Shown: piece after piece, positions 12,945-23,884 of the stretch
How the letters are laid out: the number at the start of each line of letters is the position of its first letter
Numbering within the stretch: position 1 is the first letter of the stretch
Source of the DNA: Mytilus californianus
Lineage: Eukaryota > Mollusca > Bivalvia > Mytilida > Mytilidae
Reading direction: 5' to 3'
DNA: 64,000 nucleotides
NCBI RefSeq assembly: GCF_021869535.1
Contig: NW_026262581.1
Location: forward strand, 119,626,771-119,690,770
The notes under the pieces: model-generated
What the model was told of the DNA's origin: nothing
The model's database searches: none
Seen by the model: only the letters and a program-made list of their open reading frames with translations
Program-made: the position numbers and the translations under genes

Positions 12945-12999
12945 TGAGTTTTTCGTCAACAAGTCTCATCAGTACGCTCGAATCAAAGCGGTATTAATG
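12945..12999 (-). ncRNA. hammerhead-ribozyme-like remnant
   Basis: On the minus strand, CTGATGA (12972 to 12966) is followed by 11 nt (GACTTGTTGAC) and then GAAA (12954 to 12951). That is the spacing of a hammerhead core with a short stem II: two of three stem II pairs form, with one A-A mismatch. Upstream lies TTGATTCGAGCGTA. The expected stem III and cleavage site after GAAA are not seen, so it is probably inactive. Hammerhead ribozymes are known from Penelope-like elements and from bivalve retrozymes; the link to the nearby endonuclease fragment is inference. Confidence 0.45.
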
Positions 13000-13089
13000 A
13001 AAGAGGTTGAAATTATAACCTTAAATTTGCTTTTAAGTATGAACTTAGCTATAAATTTAATGAATGCGTTGTCTTTATGATATTTGATT

Positions 13090-14825
13090 CCAATTTTATC
13101 CTATATTATAGATTCATTACGAAATGAAACAAACGCATCCGATTTAATCAATGTTATATCGTGTTTAAATAACTTTAAGCCGTAGAGCGGACATCAATTA
13201 GTTTAAAAGGATTGTCTTGAGGAGAGGTTTAATGGTCATTGATCACAGAAGAAATCTGATATACATGTACATATAATATTGTTTACAAAAATGTTTTTAT
13301 GGTTTAATACAGAAAAGGATTGGGTTTTAAATGATGTTTTATATGTTTCTTCAATATATATTTGTAAATTAACAGTTCTTTCTTTGTATCACTGAAATCA
13401 AAATCTATGTTTCAGCAATCCACACATAAAGAGGTAGTCCCATAACAGTGTGGACAACCGTAATGATTATGTTTTTAATAATACCGAAGCATTTACCTTG
13501 AACTTGTTTGTCATCGGCTATCGATAACAATGATTTTACGCTCACTTCGTCTGTCAAAGGCCTTCCAGTGGGGATTTAAATAATCACTTGTTTCACATTT
13601 CGATACATAAAATTAAACTTTCTTTCAATTCAATTCAAAAGGAATTTGTTTTAATCATTCTTGTAATTATCATACCCAACAGTTTCAATTGAAATAACAA
13701 TAAATCTGCAGAGCTAATATCATTAAATTATAGAAAAATATATTAAATGTAAAACATGTCGATTTTTATTTTGTACCATAAATGTAAACACAAATGAAGA
13801 AAAGGTATACAGAGGAATTCTTTTTTCGGAAATGTGTTCAAAATTGTGTTGTATGTCATGCAGTTATAAACAATTATAAACACATAGTAGTCCATCATGC
13901 ATTGCAACTCATTCAGTGGATTGTTTGGTCAATTGCCCCAAAAAGTGCATTATTTGAAAACAAACACTGATATATGTATTGGCGGAAGCATTAGAATGCT
14001 AAATATTGCATATCCGTATAAGGAAATCAGATACAGATCAGGTATTTCGAAAAGGAAAAGGAGGTGGGGGAGGGGGGTGTCAAACTAGACAACGTTAGGA
14101 GTAGGACATGTAAAAAGTCTATGCATTAACCACGTATGAAGCTCCATACCCTCCACCCCACTTAAATTCGCCTCTGGAAATGTCCCGACCTGTTAACTGC
14201 AGCAGTTGAATCACAACAATCTAATTAAAAATTGTACTTACAGTTTATTTAATTTTATCTAATGTGTTCATAATATGTTGGTAGTAGAATAATTAACCAA
14301 AAGCCTCATACTAAATAGATTAATCGTAACACATAGGTTGTAACACTGATACAAGGTTTTGTTTATCTAATAAACTACAAATTATCAGGTGTTACAGTTC
14401 ATCAGCTCTCCGCTTGTTATTTTAATCTGAGCATACATCTTATGTTTTATTAAACGTAGACACAAAAGAAGAAAAAGTGAGTTGTAGGTCACGGAAAAAT
14501 ACGCGTGTTCTCGATAAAGTACATAGTCCATCATGCATTGCAGCCTATTCAATGGATTGGTCAATTCTCTAAGTCAATAAATATTGGTTATTATGCAATC
14601 AAATAATTATATTAGCGGGAACGTTAGTGTGCCAATGAATGATAGTGTACCCGTCCTGATCAAATGTATTTATGTTTCGGAGGGATACATACTTTTTTAA
14701 GCAGTCCTCTATCATTCAGGAAAGAAAGGTGAGAAAACTAATCCATATCAATTTAGAATAAGGGATAAAAAGAAATACGACACAGAGAATAACAAATATT
14801 GTTCCTGTATGTTCATAAAAAACAA
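13090..14825. other. A+T-rich non-coding stretch
   Basis: No gene is recognised. Two loosely similar segments carry 'agtccatcatgcattgca' (13890 and 14527), which suggests a diverged direct duplication of a few hundred bases. The open frame at 13897-14088 lies on one of these and has no recognisable domain. Confidence 0.5.
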
Positions 14826-14829
14826 ACTA

Positions 14830-14862
14830 CCCCCCCCCCCCCCCCCCCCACACACACACACA
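14830..14862 (+). repeat. (C)20 tract followed by (AC)n
   Basis: Twenty consecutive C residues (14830-14849) run straight into an AC dinucleotide repeat (14850-14862). It is a compound simple repeat, and the exact length could be affected by sequencing error in the homopolymer. Confidence 0.9.
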
Positions 14863-15257
14863 AATGAATTAAATTAAATCAAAATCTGAATTCTAGCTTT
14901 CCAGTAAATATTCAACAATTAATCATATTTAGATATTTAATCTAAAGACTACTATTTCAAAAAGTAAATGCAAATTGAATTAAGCTAGGTTCAAATACAT
15001 GTAGCTTTTTACTGTCCTATATTTTGCAAGTACGAAAAAGACCGTACGATTTTTTTTTTTTTAATTGCACCAAGATTTAAATTTATCATGCATTCGTTCT
15101 AAAAATTAATACTTTTAGACAATATAAAAGTTAAAAGATACGAAGAGCCAGAACTAATTTTAGAAAGCGACAATTATAAAATCGCTTTTAAGTCCGAAAA
15201 GGTTATTGCTTACACATTCATTTCTACTTTTGAAGCTAGTAAAATTTTATTTGAATG

Positions 15258-15657
15258 TTTAAGGATGTTCGCTCCTCTGTTTCAAAATAACAAGTTTTTT
15301 AAAGACTGTTCTAAAATGATAGTATATAAATAAAGGAACTAAAAAAGCAGAAAAAAATGATGGGTCAGTGTGCATGTTTTCGAGATATAAACCATTGAAA
15401 ATCTGGCGGGAAATTATTCTCGCTAGATTTTTCATACTTTTAGTATTGGTCACTTTTTTGTTTCAAAAACTAGGAAAAAATAACAAGGATTTTATAAGAT
15501 TTTCAAATATGGCTTTTTAAACTATATGTAATAAAATTATGAAAAGAAAAGTAGGGGTTAGTGGGCAAATTTTTTTAATGGCAATACATGGATAAAACCA
15601 GAGGATTCCGAAAATCTGGCAAAACTTCAAAAACAAGAGGAGCAAACATCCTTAAAG
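15258..15657. mobile_element. MITE with TTAA-flanked inverted ends
   Basis: The left end TTTAAGGATGTTCGCTCCTC (15258-15277) is the near-exact reverse complement of the right end GAGGAGCAAACATCCTTAAA (15638-15657), with one mismatch. Each end contains TTAA, the target duplicated by piggyBac-type transposons. The element is about 400 bp and holds no transposase. It is therefore best read as a non-autonomous element; assignment to piggyBac rests only on the TTAA. Confidence 0.65.
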
Positions 15658-15659
15658 AA

Positions 15660-16529
15660 AGTGCGGTATGATAAATAATTTGATTATCGATTGTCGTCGA
15701 AGAATGTCAAAATATTCAATGTTAATCAATACGCCTGTAGTATTTTTTTCGAATTACTTGTTATCAGGCGTTAAGAAACCTTTGGTGACCCAGTACGTTT
15801 AAATATCCATTGTAAAAACAACGTATTAAGTAGGCGTAACAGACAAACTATTACCGGATCTGATCCAGTCAATTGGAGAATTGAGCGCGCCAACGAGTTA
15901 TCTCGTCTACACTGTTATGAATTTTAATTCTAAATCACATAGTTTCATTCTACATTTTTGTTATCGTATCAAATGAACAAATAATATTTGTTTATTATTG
16001 AAGTGTTTTGCTTTTAGAAAGAAAAGCATATCCAACTGTGTTAAAAACATTTCGTAGAAACTCTTTAAAGTAAGCCCATTATACCTGTAATCTGATAAGT
16101 TTCTTTTTTTTTTATTGCCATCTCATGATGTATTTTAGTATTAAATATAGGCTTTTAAGATAACAAAATGTAAGAGAATTCAACATTCATCTGAGACAGA
16201 ACTATAAATATCTATGGAAAAATTAACAGAATAATTCAAACAAGGTTAGATGACGTAATAATCTAAATTATTTACAATTTTTTATCAAAGATAATGCAAT
16301 GACGTCTTACTTCTACGTTTGAATACATTATAATGACTATGTATATGTAATTATTAAATACTGAAATACCAAATGTGTCCATATTTTGGCATCAAGCATC
16401 ACTGAGGAGAGATTAATTGTAAAATTCTGAATCTGGTGCAATAAAATTGGTAATGTTAATGTTATTGTATTATTCCCTTCGGTTGAGATAATGCACTTCA
16501 AAGTTATCTGATTAATAATAGCTCCCTTA
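15660..16529. other. A+T-rich non-coding stretch
   Basis: Nothing is recognised. T-runs and A-runs are frequent, and the minus-strand open frame reaching into this stretch from 16708 is repeat-derived. Confidence 0.55.
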
Positions 16530-16860
16530 TTTATTGCAACCTCAAAATATATTGAGAAACGATAAATGTCCACATTGTCGACACGAAATAAAAAGCCAAA
16601 AGAGAGGCGATAGATACCAGAGGGATATTCAAACTCAAAAGTCGAAAATAAAGTGACAATGCCATGGCTAAAAAAGAAAAAGACAAACAGACAAACAATA
16701 GTACACAAAACAAAACATAAAAAACTAAAGACTGAGCAACACGAAGCCCACCAAAACTGGGGGTGATCTCAGATGCTCCGAAAGAGTAAGCAGACCCTGC
16801 TCCACATGTGGCACCCGTCATGTTGCTCATGTTAGAGCAAACCCAGTTATAAGTCTAATT
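16530..16860 (-). repeat. PLE-associated 3' module
   Basis: The minus-strand translation shows SNMTGATCGAGSAYSFGA, then VAQSLVFYVLFCVLLFVC. The same block recurs at 32310-32590 and, with more changes, at six other places. Here it follows directly after a PLE RT remnant on the same strand, so it is the downstream part of that element. The two overlapping open frames over it (16337-16708, 16531-16830) are repeat-derived rather than genes. Confidence 0.7.
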
Positions 16861-16921
16861 CGGTAGGTCACATTCGGGAAAAGGGAACGGGATTGTAGTT
16901 ACGACATTCGGAACATATCCG

Positions 16922-18260
16922 CTATCCTCTGTGAAACGGATATTCCATAACGGTCAACCAGCTCGTGATGGCGTCCGTAAAACTTACACGAAGGGAAGAT
17001 TTCAAGTTGACCACTTGGAACTCTTGGTTTAATAGCTTCATTGTGAGCAGCAACCCTCTATCAAGGAAACCATGATAGGAAATACAATCGCTGGAATATT
17101 GTATCAACTGGGAGATATATACTCCGTATGCAGGCGCTGCTGGAATGTTGCTACATAGAAATGAAAAGTACACAATTGGGAAGCTGAAATCAACTCTTTT
17201 GTCGTAATGTTTTGTTTTAAACCGACGCTCATTGTCAATTTGTTGATGTAAGTCAAGATATGAGGCAGACTTAACTGTATCTGTTGTATCCTTTATCTCA
17301 AGTGCGATGGGATAGATGCGTTCAACATAGTCACCAAATTTTGAATTATCTAGTGAGAGAACATCATCTATATAGCGGAAAGTAAAGTTAAAGGATATGC
17401 TAACTTCTTTTCTAAGGATCAAGTCGGCAAGAAGAGGGCACAGTTTGTTCCATTGGGAATGCCGATTGTTTGTTGAAAAACACGTCCTCCAAACGTAGCA
17501 AATATGTTGTCAATCAAGAAATCAAGCATCTTGATAATGTCAGTTTCAGAGAATTTTTTGTTTGAATCAGAGTGATTTTTTACAAAGCAGGATTTATCCC
17601 TCCCTAAGACAAGATACTTGTATCTACGTTGGCCATTCATTTTTATGAAACAAAGCAGGACAACTCTTTCAATTTGTTTTTTAGCTTGGAATGGGGAATA
17701 CTTGTGTAAAGTGTAGAAAGTCCAATGTTTTAATACTATTGCAAGATGAAAGAGACTTAAATTGTATGTACTCTAAAAGATCTTTGGAATTTTTTAGTAT
17801 TCACATCTGATTCACGCCACCTCTAGAATAGGTAGTTTCACAATAACTTTGAAACCCGGCTTTGATTGCTGATAAAATTGATGTTAATAATATAGAAAGA
17901 GGTTTCGTGGAGCACTTGGAAGAACCAGCAATATACCGTTGTTTGTAAGGACACTTATGTAGTTTATGTATCCAATACAGTGATGGAAAATCCAGTTCTT
18001 CATCTTTAGTTGAAATTCAAAAGGAACAAAGAACAGACCTATGAATATCCAGGATTTCCTCTTTAGTAAGTGTCGTGGGGGTATATTTTGAGTTTTCAAG
18101 TGAATTGTCAATACCTAATTCATTTATAAAGCAGTTTATGTAATGTGATTTACACACAAAAACGATGTTGTTTGGGGTTTTATCTGCAGGGACAACATAA
18201 TATTTGTCATGGAGGTATGACAAAAAGTACCGTTCTCATTCAGCGGTCTTTTTGATGACA
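16922..18260 (-). pseudogene. Penelope-like element RT pseudogene
   Basis: Read on the minus strand this is a near-continuous RT of a Penelope-like element. It runs YLHDKYYVVPADKTPNN at the start, then a LLEYIQ segment, NGQRRYKYLVLGRDKSCFV, SETDIIKMLDFLIDN, FGGRVFQQTIGIPNGTNC, FNFTFRYIDDVLSL, SYLDLH, a KHYDKR block and SNIPAAPAYGVYISQLI. The catalytic YIDD is intact at 17374-17363. Defects are in-frame stops near 17820, a deletion plus frame change near 17420 that removes the segment between GTNC and the YIDD strand, and IPMG changed to IPNG. No endonuclease domain follows; the 3' module at 16530-16860 comes next. Confidence 0.85.
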
Positions 18261-18584
18261 ATAATTGCCAAAATATTAGGAATCACCACCTTTACACAAA
18301 ACAAGGGTGAAAAACGACATAAACCTAAATGTAGAGTTCAACTAGACTAAGTAATCTGATATATGCCGACGGAAAATTATATTGAATGGAAATGACTTTT
18401 ATATTTTGTTATTGTACGAAAAATAAGAGATACCAAGGGTGCAGTCCAAATGTATAAATCAAAAGACATATTGCGTCTGACGTACAAAATTATAAACTTA
18501 ATATCTTTGATGAGTAATTTTTTTCACATCATTTTCTAGAGAAAAAAGGACAAATAAGACTTTACAAAACACTACAAAGATTTA

Positions 18585-18850
18585 GAAATATGAACCCCAT
18601 CAAACACTGGGATGATATATGGTGCTCCGGAAGGGTAAATAGTTATTGGTCCACCAGTGATACAAGTCATATTACCTATGACCAGTAAAATTCGGTGATA
18701 AATCAGGAATGGGGACAAAAGGACAGGATTTTGCTTATGAAAAATTCAGCATAAATGTTGTCATCTGTGAAACAGATGTTTCGTAAATCAAGTATACCAT
18801 GTCATTATGGCGACTTAAACTTTCGAAAATATAACTAGAACATTAAAATA
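18585..18850 (-). repeat. PLE-associated 3' module
   Basis: It contains the blocks 'gggatgatatatggtgctcc', 'ggtccaccagtgatacaa' and 'tctgtgaaacagatgtttcg', which align with 16770-16960. It sits upstream of the RT pseudogene on the same strand, so it looks like the tail of a preceding, otherwise lost, copy in head-to-tail order. Confidence 0.55.
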
Positions 18851-18859
18851 AAAAGATCA

Positions 18860-19511
18860 TAATGAGAAAAATGAATTCATCCCTGGTGTCAAAAAATCTC
18901 GACCGGGTCTTGCATTATATTTCTAGTTGAAGGTTAACATATTAAGCAGATCTAAACTTGATGTATCTGTCATTCTCCTTTATAGAACGTTATCCGAAAT
19001 CACATTTTGCGTTTACGGCTTGGTTTACGTAATGGTGTCTGTGTTGCTGTCTCATTGAAGTATTCACTACCCATTATTTTATTTATACTTGAATAATTCA
19101 AAAAGAGCAAATTATTTATATATATATTTGGAACGTGATATTTGAGGATATTTGATCGCTGTGTTGTCAGCTGCCTATCCATAAACCGTGGGTTCTTTTT
19201 CTACAACCAACGCTTCTTAAATAGAATCGCTTAATTACATTCTCAATTGTTCACTTTCTTTGCTTAATTTTAAACTAGAATTGGCTAGTTTACTGATTTC
19301 TATTCATTAATGCAATGAACTTAAAAGCTAACTATTAACCCTTGTAATTTTAATTTGCAACCGACAGGGTAACATATGTAAGCAGGTAAAGTAGTTCCAA
19401 CACACCTTATATTATACATTACAGGCATGTTCCTTAATCATGTTAATACAAGTGAAATTTCTGTGCAGTATACTTATAGGGTTCGATAAAATTATGTGTG
19501 TAAGTATCTTT
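18860..19511. other. non-coding stretch
   Basis: No gene is recognised. A minus-strand frame ending at 19000 contains MGSEYFNETATQT followed by a basic tail, preceded by TATAAATAAAATA. It has only 24 codons from that Met and no other support. Confidence 0.45.
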
Positions 19512-19600
19512 TTTTATGCCCCGCCTGTGATAGAAAAAAGGGGGCACTATGTTTTCTGGTATGAGTCTAATCCGTCTCAGGATAAAGTTTTTGTGTAAGG
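19512..19600 (+). repeat. dispersed repeat family E, end
   Basis: 'tttatgccccgcctgtgata' followed by 'gggggcactatgttttctgg' is the end of a repeat. The opposite orientation, with (GGAC)n and 'atgccccccagctttcag', is at 28300-28380. Confidence 0.5.
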
Positions 19601-19792
19601 TAGTTCACCATTAGGTCGTATTCACATCAACTTAAAACTTAGTACAAATGTTCACTATGATTTTTTCAAATTATATGCTAAATTTAGGTTTTGATCCAAA
19701 TTTTACGGTGACCTGTACATAGAAATATAGTTCTCAATTCTTGATTTTAATATTTTATATTCTCATTATTCAAATCTACTACTTCCAATGAT

Positions 19793-20115
19793 CTACCCAG
19801 CAAACACACGACGTACTCCCGACGTCGGTTAATGGTCGTCTGAACGTCATGTCTTGAGTTTACGTCGTACCAACGTTGTGGGAACCTAAAAACCCAACGT
19901 TGGATGCAGACATACAGACGACGTTCAAAAATTACGTCGAATTTACGTAAATTTAGTACCCTGTCAGGACGTAACATTTTATTACGTTGTGACAACGTAC
20001 TTAATTATAATATAACTGTCATAATCCGACGCAAGGATTTGTATAGTCTCACTATACAAATCCTTGTCCGACGTAATATTTTGTTACGTCGTATCAACAT
20101 TATAATAACGTAGTG
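19793..20115 (+). repeat. left subterminal ACGT-palindrome array
   Basis: About 16 ACGT cores lie in 320 bp, often paired as ACGTTGT...ACAACGT or ACGTCGT...CAACGTT. The array contains a perfect 16-bp hairpin (20032-20047 / 20051-20066, loop CTC). Its sequence style matches the right array at 23885-24093. Confidence 0.75.
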
Positions 20116-21112
20116 AACAAACCTTGTGAATACTAGTGACACATTTAAATCTGGTTTTATTGGACGAATTTTGTGGGTATGAGTCTTCCTGGGTATAACA
20201 TTCACCTTCACTAGAATATATTCAAGATTTTTTCGATTTTCAAAATATCCCCCTTTTTTCCCGCACAGACATAATTTGCACCAAAATGTCCAAGAAAATA
20301 TTACAAATCCAATTTTAATGTTCTAATATATATTTTTTGTATGAATATTTATTGTTTAATATATCATTAAAGTTTTGTCATCATTTATTATTTTAATTTC
20401 ATAATCGGTTATAATAGTGGAACGTTCAGCAGTCCTCGGGTTTTACCGCTGCATATTATGAAAAGTCTGAGCATGCGCACCTTCACCGCTTGATTTTTAA
20501 AAACAGTGTCAGTGATAAAACTTGCAGTGAAATTTAGCTCGATCCAGATTCCAGAACAAAGAAAAAGGTAATATAATAATTGCACATACGCCAAATAGGT
20601 TCTCCATGATAAAAACAAGTATGATTGAAGAAAATAAAACATCTGTTGCCGTGTTGGGCGCCTCTTTCAAGTCTGTTGTCCGTGACCGTGTTGAAATATG
20701 ATACTCCTTCTTTTACTGTCAATATATTGCACTGATACAAGATATTTTAGCCAAAATTTGTGTTATTTGAATCCATTTTTCAAATTGCTTGATTAACTTG
20801 TGTTGTTTTTTAAGATATATGCAATTAACTGTAGAAAGTTAAAAAAGGGGGGTGGGTGCACAGGCACTTGTTTCCTATCCATGACAAGAGCTACTATCCC
20901 TATATATTTAGGCTGCAAGTGTCTTTTGCACTGATATTTTTTGATAATGTTGGAAGCATAAAAGTCTGATCAATATCACAAATGCGAAGCTAGACATCTG
21001 GGCACATTACAAACTCGGCCCATTATAATCTCGGCACATTACAAACTTGGCATATTACAAACGCGGCATATTAATGATAATACTACATGTATCACTGGGG
21101 GTCATCCTGAAC
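20116..21112. other. interior of the 4.3-kb element, no gene seen
   Basis: No exon is recognised. A donor-like AAAAAG|GTAATA at about 20561-20570 follows a short frame that has a stop 14 codons upstream, so I do not call it. Minus-strand open frames at 20409-20740 overlap one another without domain support. Confidence 0.4.
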
Positions 21113-21165
21113 ATGCATGAAATATTTGCCACTGGACGTTAAGCAACCAACACTCAATCAATGTG
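21113..21165 (+). repeat. SINE-like 3' tail
   Basis: 'catgcatgaaatatttgcc' followed by 'actggacgttaagcaacc' and an (AATC)-type tail. The same segment is at 40640-40712. I remember this as a very common bivalve retroposon end; no tRNA-like head is visible here. Confidence 0.55.
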
Positions 21166-21667
21166 TCACTGGGTCTGACATGGGAATAGTTAGTAATCAT
21201 CAAAAATCTGATGGATATTAAACTGGATACCATAAGAAGAAGAAGACAATTGTGCCAATAAAGACTGTCGTAGGAAGGCGTCACAGAAAAAAATTAAAAT
21301 AGCCTTCCAAGACGTCATAATTATTTAGACTAGGATCCAGTCGGGAAAAGTTGGGTAAAATTTTCCTGTTTTCAGGGTAAAACCCAGTTTACTGGTGTTA
21401 AAAAAACCAGTATATAGGGATGTTTTTTTTTTGCTGTTCAATTTATGGTATAAAATCTACATGTTTATCAATGACGAGCTATAATCGACTCTCACTAAAT
21501 ATGTGATCAGAAACAATGTAGTAATCAATCATAAAACTTATGAATTTTGGAATGCATGTTAATTTGTCGCTTACCTAGTTCTCCCAAAGATTTGTTGGAT
21601 TGACACGCATGTAAACAGACGGAAGAATATAGAAGATAATTGAATGTATTTATAATTTTTTTTTCAG

Positions 21668-21774
21668 AGTCTTGTATAAAAATCCACATATCCAATGTGT
21701 CTGAGGTTGAGGAATGCATTGCAGTAACACTTAAGCATGCACCAGCTCAAAAAGATGGACCAAGATATAAAAAG
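21668..21774 (+). CDS. internal exon, unknown protein
   Basis: A T-rich tract ending TTTTCAG precedes this 107-nt exon, and AAG|GTAAAC follows it. It opens with 2 nt of a split codon and then encodes 35 residues: SCIKIHISNVSEVEECIAVT, then LKHAPAQKDGPRYKK, ending in phase 0. The next exon at 22808 also starts in phase 0 and stays open to a stop. I do not recognise the family. The segment is hydrophilic, with two Cys and a basic end. Upstream exons are not found. It could belong to a host gene or to the mobile element that surrounds it. Confidence 0.5.
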
Positions 21775-22807
21775 GTAAACATCAGTTGATCAGCTCTTTT
21801 TATGCCCTCCTTCACTGAGTGATATAGTTTTACTCTTGTACTGTACGTACATTATTTGAACTCAAATTGGTTTCTGTTCTCTAACTTTAGTTTGCCTGAA
21901 CGACATGTTATGAAATTTATACACAATGCTTATTATCATAAAACGCAGAGTTTGAATTTGGAGAGCATCTGTTTTACTGTTCTTTAGTTGTGTCTTTTAA
22001 TAACATCATTTGTGGCTCATGGACACATTCTTCTTTTATTAATTTTATTTATCAAATTATAATTTGTTGATTTTATAGATTGCGTTCATTGGCATATGAT
22101 TAAAGGTCTTGCTGTATTGATGTAAATTCTAAATTTATTAGTTTAAACATATTTTATTGTACAAAACAAATGGATTAGACACAAGTTTTTCAACTTAGTT
22201 CTGTTTTCTCTATTTAAATTTATTAAGGTAATATCCTATGAATATCTTAAATTAATTGATAAATGACAATTTTAAGAAACCAAACTTCCTTTTTTAATTT
22301 GAATTCATTATTATTTGTAGAATAACTAGTGGTTGTTCTAGAAAAAACTAAGTCCCCCCCAGGGAAGGCTCTTTTTTAAATTTTATGTGGGGATGGTTTG
22401 TATTTGAAATACCAAAAATCAAAGGGAGTGTTGTTCTTATTTATTTTTAATTCTGTCGGTGGTGGGGGTCCCTGGGAGCGGACATAGTATTTTCCAAAAT
22501 AGCCATAATTTCATTAACACATGTTCAATTTAACAACAAATTTATTTTTTAAATAAGAACAAAGGTTAACCAAAAGTTATGAATTATTATATACTGTTGA
22601 AATTATGTTAAAATTTCTAACATACATTATCAAAATGTGTATAATTGGCAAAGATACAAACATCTCAGTAACAACACAACATAATTATGAATCTGCAAGA
22701 TTTATTATAGGACCAGCAATAGGATATTTTTTAAGAACGGCTGTAATCAATAAGTTGGGATCAACTTTTTTTTTGTATTTTATAATTTATGATTATTTTT
22801 TTTTCAG

Positions 22808-22867
22808 AGACCTGAAACCAACATAAGACCAGCTGATGGGAGGGCAGAAAACCGAAATTTGGAATGA
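22808..22867 (+). CDS. terminal exon, unknown protein
   Basis: It is preceded by a long T-run ending TTTTTTTTCAG and begins in phase 0. It encodes RPETNIRPADGRAENRNLE and then TGA at 22865. An AATAAA follows 33 nt after the stop. The phase match with the exon at 21668-21774, two good acceptors and the poly(A) signal together make a coherent gene 3' end. The basic, Arg-rich tail gives no functional clue. Confidence 0.5.
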   Translation, partial: RPETNIRPADGRAENRNLE

Positions 22868-22900
22868 CATGTATACAACCAACACAAGACTAAAATTTGG

Positions 22901-22906
22901 AATAAA
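22901..22906 (+). promoter_or_regulatory. poly(A) signal AATAAA
   Basis: Canonical AATAAA 33 nt downstream of the TGA of the exon ending at 22867, followed by A-rich sequence. The position fits 3'-end processing of that transcript. Confidence 0.5.
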
Positions 22907-22909
22907 ATC

Positions 22910-23884
22910 AAAAAAATTCAGAAACATATTATTATTTTTTTATTGGTTCATGTAGCTAAGAAAAAAGAAGTCTAATAATTTTTGGATAGGTCTATCCCTA
23001 GTTGGTCAATGGAAAAAAAGCAATAGTTAGTTTGATTGAATTTCAGGTATTTTCTTCATTTGGGATATTTTTAGAAGTGTGTTTAAGTTGTGTAGAATAT
23101 ATATTTGTAAATTAGACAGAGAGCTTTTGGGCCTTTTTCCAAACTTTTTTCCTAGCTTGTCATTGTGTAGTGAATCCAGCTGAATGAATCGATCTACAGT
23201 AAATATTAAGGTATATGTGGTAGTTTGTTGTATTTCTGAATAATTCATTAAAAAATGTTTTCCTTCGTCAAAGTGAAATATACATTCTAGAATCTCCACC
23301 ATCATAGTGAAATCTATATTCTAGAACACTGAAACCCTAAACATTCAGAAGTTGCAGCATGTACCAATATGTCATGTTGAAGGCTGTACAGTTACCTATA
23401 ATTGCTAACATCATCAATATTTGATTTTAGGATAGAGGGTTGTCTCATTGGCCATCATACAAAATCTCCTTTTTCGAATAGTATTATGTGTTAAATTTTT
23501 TAAAGAAAAAATGGAAATGTGTAAATCTTGTACTGCGGTATTGCAAAAGTTAAAAACTACGACTTTAACCTTAAACAACTGTGTGAAACATGAATTGGAC
23601 AGAAAAACAGGTTTAATGTAAAACATAATGCAAAGTTTTTGGGAAAACGAGATATTTATACATTTGACATTGAAACCTGGCAAAAAGGTAAACAAAAACC
23701 TTTTGTGACTATATTATACACAGCTGGCAGTTTGGAAATAGAGTACATATCGACATTGTGTCCATCTTTCCTACATAGACAAATTTACAACTTAAAACAG
23801 GTCAAAAGAATAAAATATAGACCCTGTTTACTTCTTCAATGGAATTATATTGCTCCTATCAATCAAATGAGGACAAGGGACATT
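22910..23884. other. interior of the 4.3-kb element, right part
   Basis: No gene is recognised. A minus-strand open frame of 92 codons (23305 to 23027) has no domain I know and no splice or promoter support. A family A fragment lies at 23376-23470. Confidence 0.4.
23376..23470 (-). repeat. dispersed repeat family A, fragment
   Basis: 'ttgaaggctgtacagttacc' then 'gggttgtctcattggccatc' and 'atctccttt'. This is a shortened, diverged copy in the same orientation as 40960-41402. Confidence 0.55.

Noticed and set aside
16337-16830. Overlapping minus-strand frames of 123 and 99 codons with hydrophobic segments
   Set aside because: They resemble membrane proteins but lie in the PLE-associated module found eight times in the window, with different frames open in each copy.
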